Shown: positions 1-6,144 of the stretch, one piece after another
How the letters are laid out: each line of letters starts with the position of its first letter
Position numbering within the stretch: position 1 is the first letter of the stretch
Assembly: GCA_024638525.1 (NCBI GenBank)
Contig: JAHEKB010000012.1
Location: 14,003 to 20,146, forward strand
Direction: 5' to 3'
DNA length: 6,144 bases
From: Bacteroidota bacterium
Lineage (GTDB): Bacteria; Bacteroidota; Bacteroidia; NS11-12g; UBA9320
Program-made: the position numbers and the translations under genes
Notes under the pieces: generated by a model
Database searches by the model: none
What the model was told of the DNA's origin: nothing
What the model saw: only the letters and a program-made list of their open reading frames with translations

Positions 1-1186
1 GGACGCGGTCAACGAGCTCTGCAATAGAATCCATATCCGATTCTTTCATACCTCTGGTGGTGACGGCAGGTGTTCCGATTCTCATACCCGAAGTAACAAA
101 TGGAGAGCGAGTCTCAAATGGAACCGTGTTTTTATTGATGGTGATATCTGCTTTGACAAGGGTGTTCTCTGCAACTTTGCCTGTTAGATCTTTGCTTTTT
201 GTCCTGAGATCTATTAACATGAGGTGGTTGTCTGTACCTCCTGATATAATCTTATACCCTCGTGAAGAGAATGCATTGGCAAGAGCTTGGGCATTCTTTA
301 TGACTTGTTCACAATACGCTTTGTAGTCTGGCTGCAGAGCCTCACCAAAAGCAATCGCTTTAGCAGCGATAATGTGCTCCAAGGGTCCGCCTTGTGTTCC
401 TGGGAATACCGCCCCATCCAAAATACTCGACATCATTCGGGTATTCCCCTTTGTAGTCTTTAAACCCCAAGGGTTTTCAAAATCTGACCCCATCATAATC
501 ATACCTCCTCTGGGCCCTCGTAATGTCTTATGAGTGGTGGTAGTTACTATGTGACAATGATCCATGGGATTGTTCAGCAAGCCGCTAGCGATCATCCCAG
601 CCGGGTGAGATATATCTGCCAAAAGTAAAGCGCCAACGCTATCTGCTATCTCGCGAAATCCAGCATAATCCCAATCTCTGGAATAGGAGGAAGCACCACA
701 GATGATGAGTTTTGGTTTAGCCTCTTCCGCTTTTGCAGCCACGGCTTGCATATCTACAAGGCCACTTTCTTCATCCACGCCATAGAAATGAGAGCGGTAT
801 ATCTTGCCAGAGAAATTTACTGGAGAACCGTGAGTTAAGTGTCCTCCATGAGAGAGATCAAAACCCAATATGGAATCTCCGGGCTTAAGCACCCCGAGCA
901 TGACAGCGGCATTGGCTTGTGATCCGGAATGAGGTTGAACATTTGCCCAACTCGCCCCGAATAATTTCTTGGCTCGATCAATGGCCAGGTCTTCAATTTG
1001 ATCTACAACTTCACATCCGCCGTAATATCTTTTGTGTGGTAAGCCCTCAGCATACTTATTGGTACAGATACTACCGCATGCTCGCATCACATCTTCAGAA
1101 GTGAAGTTCTCAGAAGCGATCAGTTCAATGCCGTGTTGTTGCCGCTCCAGCTCTTTTTGAATAAGGTCAAATACCTCTTCGGTCAT
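1..1186 (-). CDS. glyA: Serine hydroxymethyltransferase, C-terminus cut by the left window edge
   Basis: This is a PLP enzyme of the cytoplasm that interconverts serine + THF and glycine + 5,10-methylene-THF. Translating the minus strand gives 395 uninterrupted residues up to the edge. Visible landmarks are ELIASENF (21-28), NKYAEG (43-48), RYYGG (53-57), HSGSQAN (86-92), the His-rich SHGGHLTHG (112-120), DISHPAG (191-197), and the PLP-lysine motif TTTTHKTLRGPRGG with Lys220. The arginine in TSGMRIGTPA (Arg369) corresponds to a substrate-carboxylate ligand in the family. Between GPRGG and FPGTQGGP there is an insertion of about 20 residues relative to the E. coli enzyme, as in Bacteroidota homologues. 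About 30 C-terminal residues should lie outside the window, judged from the family length of about 425. The start at 1186 leaves 1 nt after the purS stop. An in-frame ATG at 1195 overlaps purS, would add MHK, and is an equal alternative. The gene is third in the pssA-purS-glyA operon and is probably translationally coupled. Confidence 0.96.
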   Translation of the reverse strand, partial: MTEEVFDLIQKELERQQHGIELIASENFTSEDVMRACGSICTNKYAEGLPHKRYYGGCEVVDQIEDLAIDRAKKLFGASWANVQPHSGSQANAAVMLGVLKPGDSILGFDLSHGGHLTHGSPVNFSGKIYRSHFYGVDEESGLVDMQAVAAKAEEAKPKLIICGASSYSRDWDYAGFREIADSVGALLLADISHPAGMIASGLLNNPMDHCHIVTTTTHKTLRGPRGGMIMMGSDFENPWGLKTTKGNTRMMSSILDGAVFPGTQGGPLEHIIAAKAIAFGEALQPDYKAYCEQVIKNAQALANAFSSRGYKIISGGTDNHLMLIDLRTKSKDLTGKVAENTLVKADITINKNTVPFETRSPFVTSGMRIGTPAVTTRGMKESDMDSIAELVDRV

Positions 1187-1187
1187 T

Positions 1188-1442
1188 TTATGCATTTTCT
1201 CCAACTTCTATGGTATAGGCTTCCATCACGGGATTAACCAATACTTTTTTACAAGCATCTTCTGCAATGGCATAAGCCTCATTGGCATTAGCTGCTTCAA
1301 TGTGCATCACGATTCTTTTGCCAACACGAACGTCCTGAACTTGGTGAAGGCCAATCTTGTTCAAGCCCTGGTGAACTGTTTTTCCCTGTGGGTCAAGTAA
1401 ACCCTTGAGGGGCAGTATGTTAACGTCTACTTCGTAGCTCAT
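1188..1442 (-). CDS. purS: Phosphoribosylformylglycinamidine synthase subunit PurS
   Basis: The 84-residue protein matches the small PurS family in length and pattern. It shows an N-terminal beta strand (YEVDVNILP), then LLDPQGKTV (16-24), QDVRVGKRI and the family-typical C-terminal stretch NPVMEAYTIEV. In the family, PurS bridges the glutaminase PurQ and the synthetase PurL in the cytoplasmic complex that converts FGAR, glutamine and ATP to FGAM in purine synthesis. Neither purL nor purQ is in this window, so the partners must be encoded elsewhere. The ATG overlaps the pssA stop codon as ATGA (1439-1442), and no Shine-Dalgarno sequence is visible ahead of it, so coupled translation is the likely route. 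The stop at 1188-1190 is followed after 1 nt by glyA. A GGAG at 1199-1202 inside the purS end could help glyA initiation. Confidence 0.93.
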   Translation of the reverse strand: MSYEVDVNILPLKGLLDPQGKTVHQGLNKIGLHQVQDVRVGKRIVMHIEAANANEAYAIAEDACKKVLVNPVMEAYTIEVGENA

Positions 1443-2149
1443 AATTGTTTAAGTCTTTTTTGTATGGTCAAAGAAATGATTAGATAGGCAAGCAAGCAAA
1501 GAAAGAGTCCAAAAAACTTAAAAATGATCAACAAAATAATGAATAGAATCACACTGACATATCGCAAGTTTCTCAACCAGGGGATTGAATTCCCTAATTT
1601 CAAGCTGTAGAACTTAATTGGACTTATCATCAATAAACTCCCCCCAATGCAGAAAGTAATGACAAAAGTCGGACTGGTCATGGATAAATGCATTGGCAAA
1701 CTGTTAGAACACACCAGTGGAATAGCAAATGCAGCAATGGCAAAGGCTGGCGTTGGCATGCCGGTAAAATAGTGTTCCGATCCGCTTTTTACATTGAATT
1801 TAGCCAGCCTTATCGCCGCTATAAGCGGGATCAAAAAGGCGAGATATTCAAAGGGAAAAAACAATGGGCCAGTTAATTGATAGCTTTCCCAATAAAAATA
1901 CAGAGTTATTCCAGGCGCTGCTCCAAAACTGACCACATCTGCCAAAGAGTCAAGCTCTTTGCCAATGTCTGAGTAAGTGTCTAAAAAGCGAGCAGCCGAT
2001 CCATCCAAGAAATCAAAAAGAAGGGCAAAAGCGATACTCAATGCTACTTGTTCAAAGTTTGATTGAGATGCAGCTACTATCGCCCAACATCCGAACAATA
2101 GATTGCCTAAGGTAAGAAAGTTGGGTATTTGAGAACGCAGACTGGACAC
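1439..2149 (-). CDS. pssA: CDP-diacylglycerol-serine O-phosphatidyltransferase (phosphatidylserine synthase)
   Basis: This is an integral inner-membrane enzyme that makes phosphatidylserine from CDP-diacylglycerol and L-serine, the precursor of phosphatidylethanolamine. The 236-aa protein carries the complete CDP-alcohol phosphatidyltransferase signature DG-x2-AR-x8-G-x3-D-x3-D, with Asp49, Gly50, Ala53, Arg54, Gly63, Asp67 and Asp71 all present. Typical bacterial PssA motifs are IPNFLTLGN near the N-terminus (8-16), IRLAKFN (113-119) and FTGMPTPA (128-135). Hydrophobic segments fall near 10-28, 34-48, 73-87, 97-114, 133-147, 160-178 and 197-228, which fits a multi-pass protein. The start is a GTG at 2149. 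The frame is open upstream to a TAG at 2189-2191 without any ATG, and the nearest ATG (2151-2153) is out of frame. It is the first gene of the minus-strand operon and overlaps purS by 4 nt. Serine use links it to glyA, which is an inference from content. Confidence 0.94.
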   Translation of the reverse strand: MSSLRSQIPNFLTLGNLLFGCWAIVAASQSNFEQVALSIAFALLFDFLDGSAARFLDTYSDIGKELDSLADVVSFGAAPGITLYFYWESYQLTGPLFFPFEYLAFLIPLIAAIRLAKFNVKSGSEHYFTGMPTPAFAIAAFAIPLVCSNSLPMHLSMTSPTFVITFCIGGSLLMISPIKFYSLKLGNSIPWLRNLRYVSVILFIILLIIFKFFGLFLCLLAYLIISLTIQKRLKQL

Positions 2150-2154
2150 GCATT

Positions 2155-2162
2155 CAAAACTA
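2155..2162 (-). promoter_or_regulatory. Possible -7 element for the pssA-purS-glyA operon
   Basis: On the minus strand the sequence reads TAGTTTTG, an exact match to the Bacteroidota -7 consensus TAnnTTTG. It ends 5 nt before the pssA GTG, so transcription would begin almost at the start codon. No clear TTTG or TTG -33 element is found 17-23 nt upstream of it, which lowers confidence. A chance match in AT-rich DNA is possible. Confidence 0.35.
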
Positions 2163-2226
2163 TGACTTTTGTCAGAATAAGTACAGCGCTATCTATTAGT
2201 CTGTTTTCTTTGTTCAATTAACGAGT

Positions 2227-2263
2227 ACATATTTGAAACAAAAGGTACGGACATACGTTTGAA
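2227..2263 (+). repeat. Imperfect direct repeat overlapping the receptor promoter
   Basis: ACATATTTGAA (2227-2237) recurs as ACATACGTTTGAA (2251-2263), the second copy carrying two extra bases in the middle. The start-to-start distance is 24 bp. The two copies coincide with the proposed -33 and -7 elements, so the similarity may simply reflect the shared TTTG of the two promoter boxes, or it may mark a regulator site. Confidence 0.3.
2232..2261 (+). promoter_or_regulatory. Probable Bacteroidota-type promoter of the receptor/lipoprotein operon
   Basis: The -7 element TACGTTTG (2254-2261) matches TAnnTTTG exactly. A TTTG at 2232-2235 sits 18 nt upstream of it, within the spacing known for the -33 element of Bacteroidota sigma factors. 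The -7 box ends 11 nt before the receptor ATG at 2273. Transcription is therefore predicted to start around 2265-2268, leaving a leader of only about 5-8 nt with no Shine-Dalgarno sequence. The match is read from the sequence; the transcription start is inferred. Confidence 0.55.
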
Positions 2264-2272
2264 GCCTATTGG

Positions 2273-4618
2273 ATGATGCGAGTTAAACATTTCCTTCTTT
2301 TCATATGTCTAAGCGCTTTGAGCTATGCTCAGACCGTTAGCATCAGCGGTCGCGTTAAGGACGCCGATAACGGCGAGGATCTTATTGGTGCCTTGATTAG
2401 GGTGGATAAGGGCGGAGGTGCAATTACCAACGAATATGGCTTCTACTCCATTTCTTTAGAAAAGGGTACATACACTTTAACTGTTAGTTATCTTGGTTAT
2501 ACAGATGCCGTTAAGACTCTAGAGCTGAACGAGAACCAAAACCTGAACATTGAACTTTTCAAGACAGCACAAGAAATTGGAAGCGTAGTGGTTTCTGCTA
2601 AGGCCAATGAAAACAATGTAGAGAACAAAAAAATTAGCGTGGTCAAGATGGACATGGCCCAAATAAAGGAAATACCCGTAGTATTTGGCGAAGTGGATGT
2701 ATTGAAAACCATAACACTCTTACCCGGTATTCAAAGTGGAGGTGAGGCAAGCTCGGGTATTAATGTAAGGGGTGGCGGACAAGATCAGAATTTAATATTA
2801 CTCGATGAGGCGACCGTTTACAACGCCTCTCATTTATTGGGCTTTTTCAGTGTTTTCAATGGAGATGCAATAAAGGATCTCGAAGTATATAAGGGCGGCA
2901 TCCCAGCCAAGTACGGCGGACGATTGGCCTCACTCATAGACATCAGAATGAAAGATGGCAATAAGAAGAAGTTTTCCGGAGCAGGGGGTATAGGCACCAT
3001 TTCAAGTAGGCTGACCTTAGAAGCGCCTATAGTTAAGGACAAGTCTTCTTTTATGATTGCGGGCAGACGGAGCTATGCGGATATCTTTCTTCCATTAGCA
3101 CCGGATGAACTGGCTCAAGAAAGCACCTTGTATTTTTATGACCTCAACCTGAAAGCTAACTATGAATTCAGCGATAAAGACAGACTCTACCTCAGTGCCT
3201 ACTTTGGGCGAGATGTATTTGGCTTGGGCTCCTTGTTCAGCCTACAGTGGGGGAATGCAACCACCACTTTGAGATGGAATCACATCTTCAATCAAAAACT
3301 GTTCTCCAATTTATCATTGGTCTATAGCGATTTTAACTATGGCTTTGGGGTAGAATTTGCAGAAAATGCCAGTTTTGGCTTTGATCAAGATATCAGAGAC
3401 ATTTATATCAAGCCTGACTTTACCTATTATTTCAATACAAAAAGCACTTTGAACTTTGGGGGTCAGTTGATTCATCACAACTTCAATCCCGGCACCTTCA
3501 CTTCAAACGAATCTGTTCAGCAAATTGAAGAAAGACAAGCTTTAGAAGCGGCTATATATGTTGACCATAAATATGAATTTAGCAAGCGTTTGAATGTCAG
3601 GTACGGGCTCCGGTATTCTGCTTTTGCCAATCTGGGTGGCAGCAGTTTTGATTATGTCAAAGACGAGAATTTTGTCCCGATTGACTCATTGACCAAAACC
3701 ACGGTCTTCTCCAATGGACAAGCACACAGCAAATACGGCGGCTTTGAACCTAGGGCAGCGATTAGCTATAATTTGACCCCTTTAATGGCTGTCAAGGCAT
3801 CGTTTAACAGAACGATGCAGTATATACAACAAGCGAGCAATACCGCATCTGCTTTTCCTACTGATCAGTGGTTTTCTTCTAACAACAATGTTGCACCTCA
3901 GATTTCTGACCAAGTGGCTTTGGGACTCTTTAAAAACTTTGATATCGGATTTGAATCCTCTGTTGAAGTTTATTACAAATGGATGCAGAACCAAATAGAC
4001 TACAGAGATGGTGCATCTTTAATATTCAATGAATTTTTAGATGGTGAGTTGCTGTTTGGATCGGGATATAGTTATGGTGCAGAATTCTATTTGAATAAGA
4101 CCAAGGGAACAACAACTGGTTTCTTGTCATATACCTGGTCTAAGACCATGAGAGAGATAGAAGGAATCAATGAGGACAACCCCTACCCAACAGGCTTTGA
4201 CAGAAGACACAATTTGTCACTTGTGGTTAGTCAGCATTTCAGCAAGAGAGTAGTTGCTACAGCCTCTTTTACTTATAATACAGGCAATCCTTTTACTCCG
4301 CCTGCGGGCAAGTACTATTACAGAGGAAAGTGGAACAATTACTACGGGAGCAGAAACTCCTATCGCATACCAGATTATCACAGGATGGATATCGGAGTTA
4401 CTATTAAACCAAAGGAAAATCCCGATAAGAGATTCAAAAGCAGTTGGAATATCAGCGTATATAATGTTTACAATCGCGAGAATCCATACAGCATATATTT
4501 TGGTCAAGCCGACGAAGAACAGGCTGAGAAATTTGGCGTGGAAGAAGGGGAAAGCATTGCAGTTCAAGTGGCCCTGTTTAAACTAATTCCTTCAGTAACC
4601 TGGAACTTTAATTTCTGA
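2273..4618 (+). CDS. TonB-dependent outer-membrane receptor with carboxypeptidase-like regulatory domain, DUF4249-associated type
   Basis: The 781-aa protein is predicted to form an outer-membrane beta barrel that imports a ligand with energy from TonB-ExbBD. Residues 1-19 form a signal peptide (basic MMRVKH, hydrophobic core, cleavage after SYA). Residues about 22-105 form a carboxypeptidase-regulatory-like beta-sandwich (ISGRVKDADNGEDLIGA, then NEYGFYSI and GTYTLTVSYLGY). The plug domain spans about 110-230 and includes LLPGIQSGGE, NVRGGG (164-169), LLDEATVYN and KYGGRLAS. The remainder, about 235-781, is rich in alternating aromatic strands and ends in NFNF with the terminal Phe expected for BAM-assembled barrels. 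It is shorter than classical SusC proteins (around 1000 aa) and resembles the receptors that pair with DUF4249 lipoproteins. The start at 2273 is supported by the signal peptide; a second ATG follows directly at 2276, and an in-frame TGA lies upstream at 2234. The stop is 1 nt from the next gene. The ligand cannot be read from the sequence. Confidence 0.94.
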   Translation: MMRVKHFLLFICLSALSYAQTVSISGRVKDADNGEDLIGALIRVDKGGGAITNEYGFYSISLEKGTYTLTVSYLGYTDAVKTLELNENQNLNIELFKTAQEIGSVVVSAKANENNVENKKISVVKMDMAQIKEIPVVFGEVDVLKTITLLPGIQSGGEASSGINVRGGGQDQNLILLDEATVYNASHLLGFFSVFNGDAIKDLEVYKGGIPAKYGGRLASLIDIRMKDGNKKKFSGAGGIGTISSRLTLEAPIVKDKSSFMIAGRRSYADIFLPLAPDELAQESTLYFYDLNLKANYEFSDKDRLYLSAYFGRDVFGLGSLFSLQWGNATTTLRWNHIFNQKLFSNLSLVYSDFNYGFGVEFAENASFGFDQDIRDIYIKPDFTYYFNTKSTLNFGGQLIHHNFNPGTFTSNESVQQIEERQALEAAIYVDHKYEFSKRLNVRYGLRYSAFANLGGSSFDYVKDENFVPIDSLTKTTVFSNGQAHSKYGGFEPRAAISYNLTPLMAVKASFNRTMQYIQQASNTASAFPTDQWFSSNNNVAPQISDQVALGLFKNFDIGFESSVEVYYKWMQNQIDYRDGASLIFNEFLDGELLFGSGYSYGAEFYLNKTKGTTTGFLSYTWSKTMREIEGINEDNPYPTGFDRRHNLSLVVSQHFSKRVVATASFTYNTGNPFTPPAGKYYYRGKWNNYYGSRNSYRIPDYHRMDIGVTIKPKENPDKRFKSSWNISVYNVYNRENPYSIYFGQADEEQAEKFGVEEGESIAVQVALFKLIPSVTWNFNF

Positions 4619-4619
4619 T

Positions 4620-5480
4620 ATGAGAACGAATATTCAACTTTTATTACTCCTTGTTCTTTTGGTATTCAGTTCGTGTGAAACCCTTATTCAGATAGAAACT
4701 CCCGAGACATTGGATAATATCACGGTTGAATCAAATATTACAACACAGAACCAATATTGGGAATTGAAAATTACTTCTTCCCAGGCCTACTATAACCAAA
4801 GTGATGCAAGCGGGGTAGAAAATGCAATCGTTTATATTTCTGATGATCTTGGTAATACCGACACCTTAGAGCATCAAGCCGAAGGATTGTTTAGATCTAA
4901 AGAGCCAAAATCAGCCATAGCTGGGCGCACATATCACATGACTATTGAATACAATGGAGAGTTATTTGAAGCCTCAGAGTACTGCAGGTTTCAAAACTCA
5001 ATTGATACGTTCACAGCCTATTTCTTGCCTGAAAACAACGGATTTATTGAAAAAGGCTGGTATGCGTTTCAGCAATCCATAGAATGGGAAGAGGAGGGAG
5101 ATTATTACGAGTGGATGATTTATAAGAACGACACGCTCCAAGACCAGTTTGGTTTCATATTGGATGAAGATCAGAATCGAGATGTGAGTTTCTTTAATAT
5201 GGGCATCGATCAAGAGGACCCCTTATCGGGTATTGATCAAGGCATATTGCCTAGACCCTTTCCATTTACCTTCAATCCCGGCGATACCATAATTATGGAT
5301 CAATACTGTATCAGTGAAGGTTATTACAATTATCTTCTTGAAGTGCAAGCGCAATTGAACAGGACGGGTGGTCCATTTGATCCACCACCAGCAAATCCCG
5401 TTTCCAACATCAGTAATGGAGCTTACGGCTACTTTTCTGTTAGGAATATTGTGACTGCGCAAACCGTTATTCCTGAATAA
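4620..5480 (+). CDS. DUF4249 domain-containing lipoprotein, partner of the upstream receptor
   Basis: The 286-aa protein starts with a lipoprotein signal: MRTNIQ, a leucine/valine core (7-15) and a lipobox-like FSSC ending at Cys19. It should therefore be lipid-anchored, probably in the outer membrane. Phe at -3 is a little unusual for a lipobox. The rest fits the DUF4249 family: an early strand with TPETLDNITVESNIT, the segment NAIVYISDDLGNTDTL, the AGRTYHMTIEYNGELFEAS block (about 101-119), and a C-terminal NPVSNISNGAYGYFSVRN motif (about 259-276). The biochemical role of DUF4249 is not established. Repeated pairing with TonB-dependent receptors suggests a surface substrate-binding or lid role analogous to SusD, which is inference. 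The ATG lies 1 nt after the receptor stop (TGATATG), implying an operon with coupled translation. The 3' end overlaps the convergent TlpA-like gene by 14 bp. Confidence 0.88.
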   Translation: MRTNIQLLLLLVLLVFSSCETLIQIETPETLDNITVESNITTQNQYWELKITSSQAYYNQSDASGVENAIVYISDDLGNTDTLEHQAEGLFRSKEPKSAIAGRTYHMTIEYNGELFEASEYCRFQNSIDTFTAYFLPENNGFIEKGWYAFQQSIEWEEEGDYYEWMIYKNDTLQDQFGFILDEDQNRDVSFFNMGIDQEDPLSGIDQGILPRPFPFTFNPGDTIIMDQYCISEGYYNYLLEVQAQLNRTGGPFDPPPANPVSNISNGAYGYFSVRNIVTAQTVIPE

Positions 5481-6144
5481 TCATAGAGATATAGTCCAAA
5501 ATCTCAGATTTGGTCTTTTCAAATGCTTGCTTGTTTGCAGGGCCACTAAATCCACTATGAATACCAACCAATTGATGGTCGCTATTGTAGAAGATCAAAG
5601 TGGGGAAAGCTACAACTCTGTCTAGAAAGGGAAAAACGGCTCGAGCGCTGTCTTTACTCGCATATCCGCCAAAGGCCAGAGGATAAGGGATTTCTAAGCC
5701 CGTCCTAAACTTTTCTAATTTCTTGCGGGCTTCCGCAAAATCGCTGGTCCGTTCAAAGGCCACACCCAGTAGCTCCACAGAGTCCTCTCGTATTTTTGAA
5801 TAGATAGAACTCAGAAAACGACTTTCATCATAACAGTTGGGGCACCAAGAGCCAAAAATTTGTATTATGAGCGCTTTGCCTTGAAACAGAGGATCGTTGA
5901 GCCCTATATCCTCCTCTGATAAACCTCGAACCTTGAAGGTCCAGTTAGAATCAACAAGCTGTACCAATTCGTCGGCTTTTGTCAAATCTGCGGTGGGGTC
6001 TAAGGAGGCCTGCCAATTCTCCATATAGTGATGGCCGCTGTAAAACATACCGGATAAGTGTGAGTCTTTGTATTCAGCTTTGAAAAGAAAGGCGTGTGCT
6101 AGATCAAAGGTAGAAAGCCAGAGGTGTTGTCCGTCATATAAACC
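5467..6144 (-). CDS. TlpA/thioredoxin-fold disulfide reductase-like protein, N-terminus beyond the right edge
   Basis: The minus-strand frame is open from the window edge to TAA at 5467-5469, giving 225 residues. A Met codon at 6046-6048 is internal: the 32 residues before it (including LSTFDLAHAFLF and KDSHLSG) continue without a break and resemble the N-terminal domain found in Bacteroidota TlpA-family proteins. The C-terminal part is a thioredoxin fold: strand ALIIQIFGSWCPNC with the redox pair Cys101-Pro-Asn-Cys104 (fragment numbering), a helix, strand VELLGVAFER, and FPTLIFYN with the cis-proline at 181, followed by GIHSGFSGPA. Such proteins act outside the cytoplasm as thiol-disulfide oxidoreductases; the signal peptide or lipobox that would confirm this is outside the window. 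It faces the DUF4249 gene tail to tail, so a shared function is not implied. It could equally serve cytochrome maturation or general periplasmic thiol reduction. Confidence 0.9.
   Translation of the reverse strand, partial: GLYDGQHLWLSTFDLAHAFLFKAEYKDSHLSGMFYSGHHYMENWQASLDPTADLTKADELVQLVDSNWTFKVRGLSEEDIGLNDPLFQGKALIIQIFGSWCPNCYDESRFLSSIYSKIREDSVELLGVAFERTSDFAEARKKLEKFRTGLEIPYPLAFGGYASKDSARAVFPFLDRVVAFPTLIFYNSDHQLVGIHSGFSGPANKQAFEKTKSEILDYISMIIQE
5496..5519 (+). terminator. Weak terminator-like hairpin downstream of the DUF4249 gene
   Basis: CCAAAATC (5496-5503) can pair with GATTTGG (5507-5513) across a 3-nt loop, with one bulged A. A short T-rich run TCTTTT follows (5514-5519). It begins 16 nt after the DUF4249 stop and lies inside the convergent TlpA-like coding region. 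The stem is AT-rich and imperfect and the T-run is short, so it may be a coincidence of coding sequence. Confidence 0.3.

Noticed and set aside
57..326. Plus-strand open frame of 89 codons at the left end
   Set aside because: It is antisense to glyA, whose protein is strongly conserved; the plus-strand translation shows no recognisable features.
919..1104. Plus-strand open frame of 61 codons
   Set aside because: It is antisense to the N-terminal active-site region of glyA, with no supporting signal.
1688..1876. Plus-strand open frame of 62 codons
   Set aside because: It is antisense to pssA, with low-complexity basic and Trp-rich translation typical of a shadow frame.
2151..2153. ATG just upstream of the pssA GTG
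   Set aside because: It is 4 nt from the GTG and in a different frame, so it cannot start PssA.
4217..4586. Open frames over 100 codons on both strands within the receptor gene
   Set aside because: They lie entirely within the well-supported receptor barrel region, show no domain pattern, and are explained as frame shadows.
5442..5474. Inverted repeat AGGAATA / TATTCCT near both stop codons, as a bidirectional terminator
   Set aside because: The 7-bp AT-rich stem has a 19-nt loop and no T-run on either strand.
6046..6048. ATG as the start of the TlpA-like gene
   Set aside because: The frame stays open to the window edge and the preceding 32 residues look like real protein of the same family, so the gene is partial rather than starting here.

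Overview
The window looks like ordinary chromosomal DNA of a member of the Bacteroidota. The evidence is a TonB-dependent receptor with an N-terminal carboxypeptidase-like regulatory domain followed by a DUF4249-type lipoprotein (a pairing typical of that phylum), a serine hydroxymethyltransferase with the phylum's characteristic mid-protein insertion, TAnnTTTG-type promoter elements, and start codons without convincing Shine-Dalgarno sites. The sequence alone does not settle the class or genus.

Layout. Positions 1-2149 hold three tightly packed genes on the minus strand, read from right to left: pssA (phosphatidylserine synthase), purS (a small subunit of FGAM synthase) and glyA (serine hydroxymethyltransferase, cut by the left edge). 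pssA and purS overlap by 4 nt, and purS and glyA are 1 nt apart (or overlap, depending on the glyA start), so they very likely form one operon. A 123-bp divergent intergenic region (2150-2272) carries promoter-like elements for both directions. On the plus strand, 2273-4618 encodes a 781-aa TonB-dependent outer-membrane receptor. One nucleotide later, 4620-5480 encodes a 286-aa DUF4249 lipoprotein. On the minus strand, 5467 to the right edge holds the C-terminal part of a TlpA/thioredoxin-fold protein whose stop codon lies inside the DUF4249 gene (14-bp convergent overlap).

How the genes work together. The minus-strand operon joins three reactions around serine, glycine, one-carbon units and purines: GlyA makes glycine and methylene-THF from serine, PurS is part of the purine pathway that consumes glycine and one-carbon units, and PssA consumes serine for phospholipid synthesis. 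The receptor and lipoprotein are probably an outer-membrane uptake pair similar in logic to SusC/SusD, with an unknown ligand. The TlpA-like protein is convergent with that pair, so there is no operon evidence that it shares their function.

No RNA gene, mobile element, CRISPR array or clearly new system was seen. The most notable points are the uncharacterised receptor/DUF4249 pair, very short predicted leaders in the divergent region, and the overlapping convergent gene ends.
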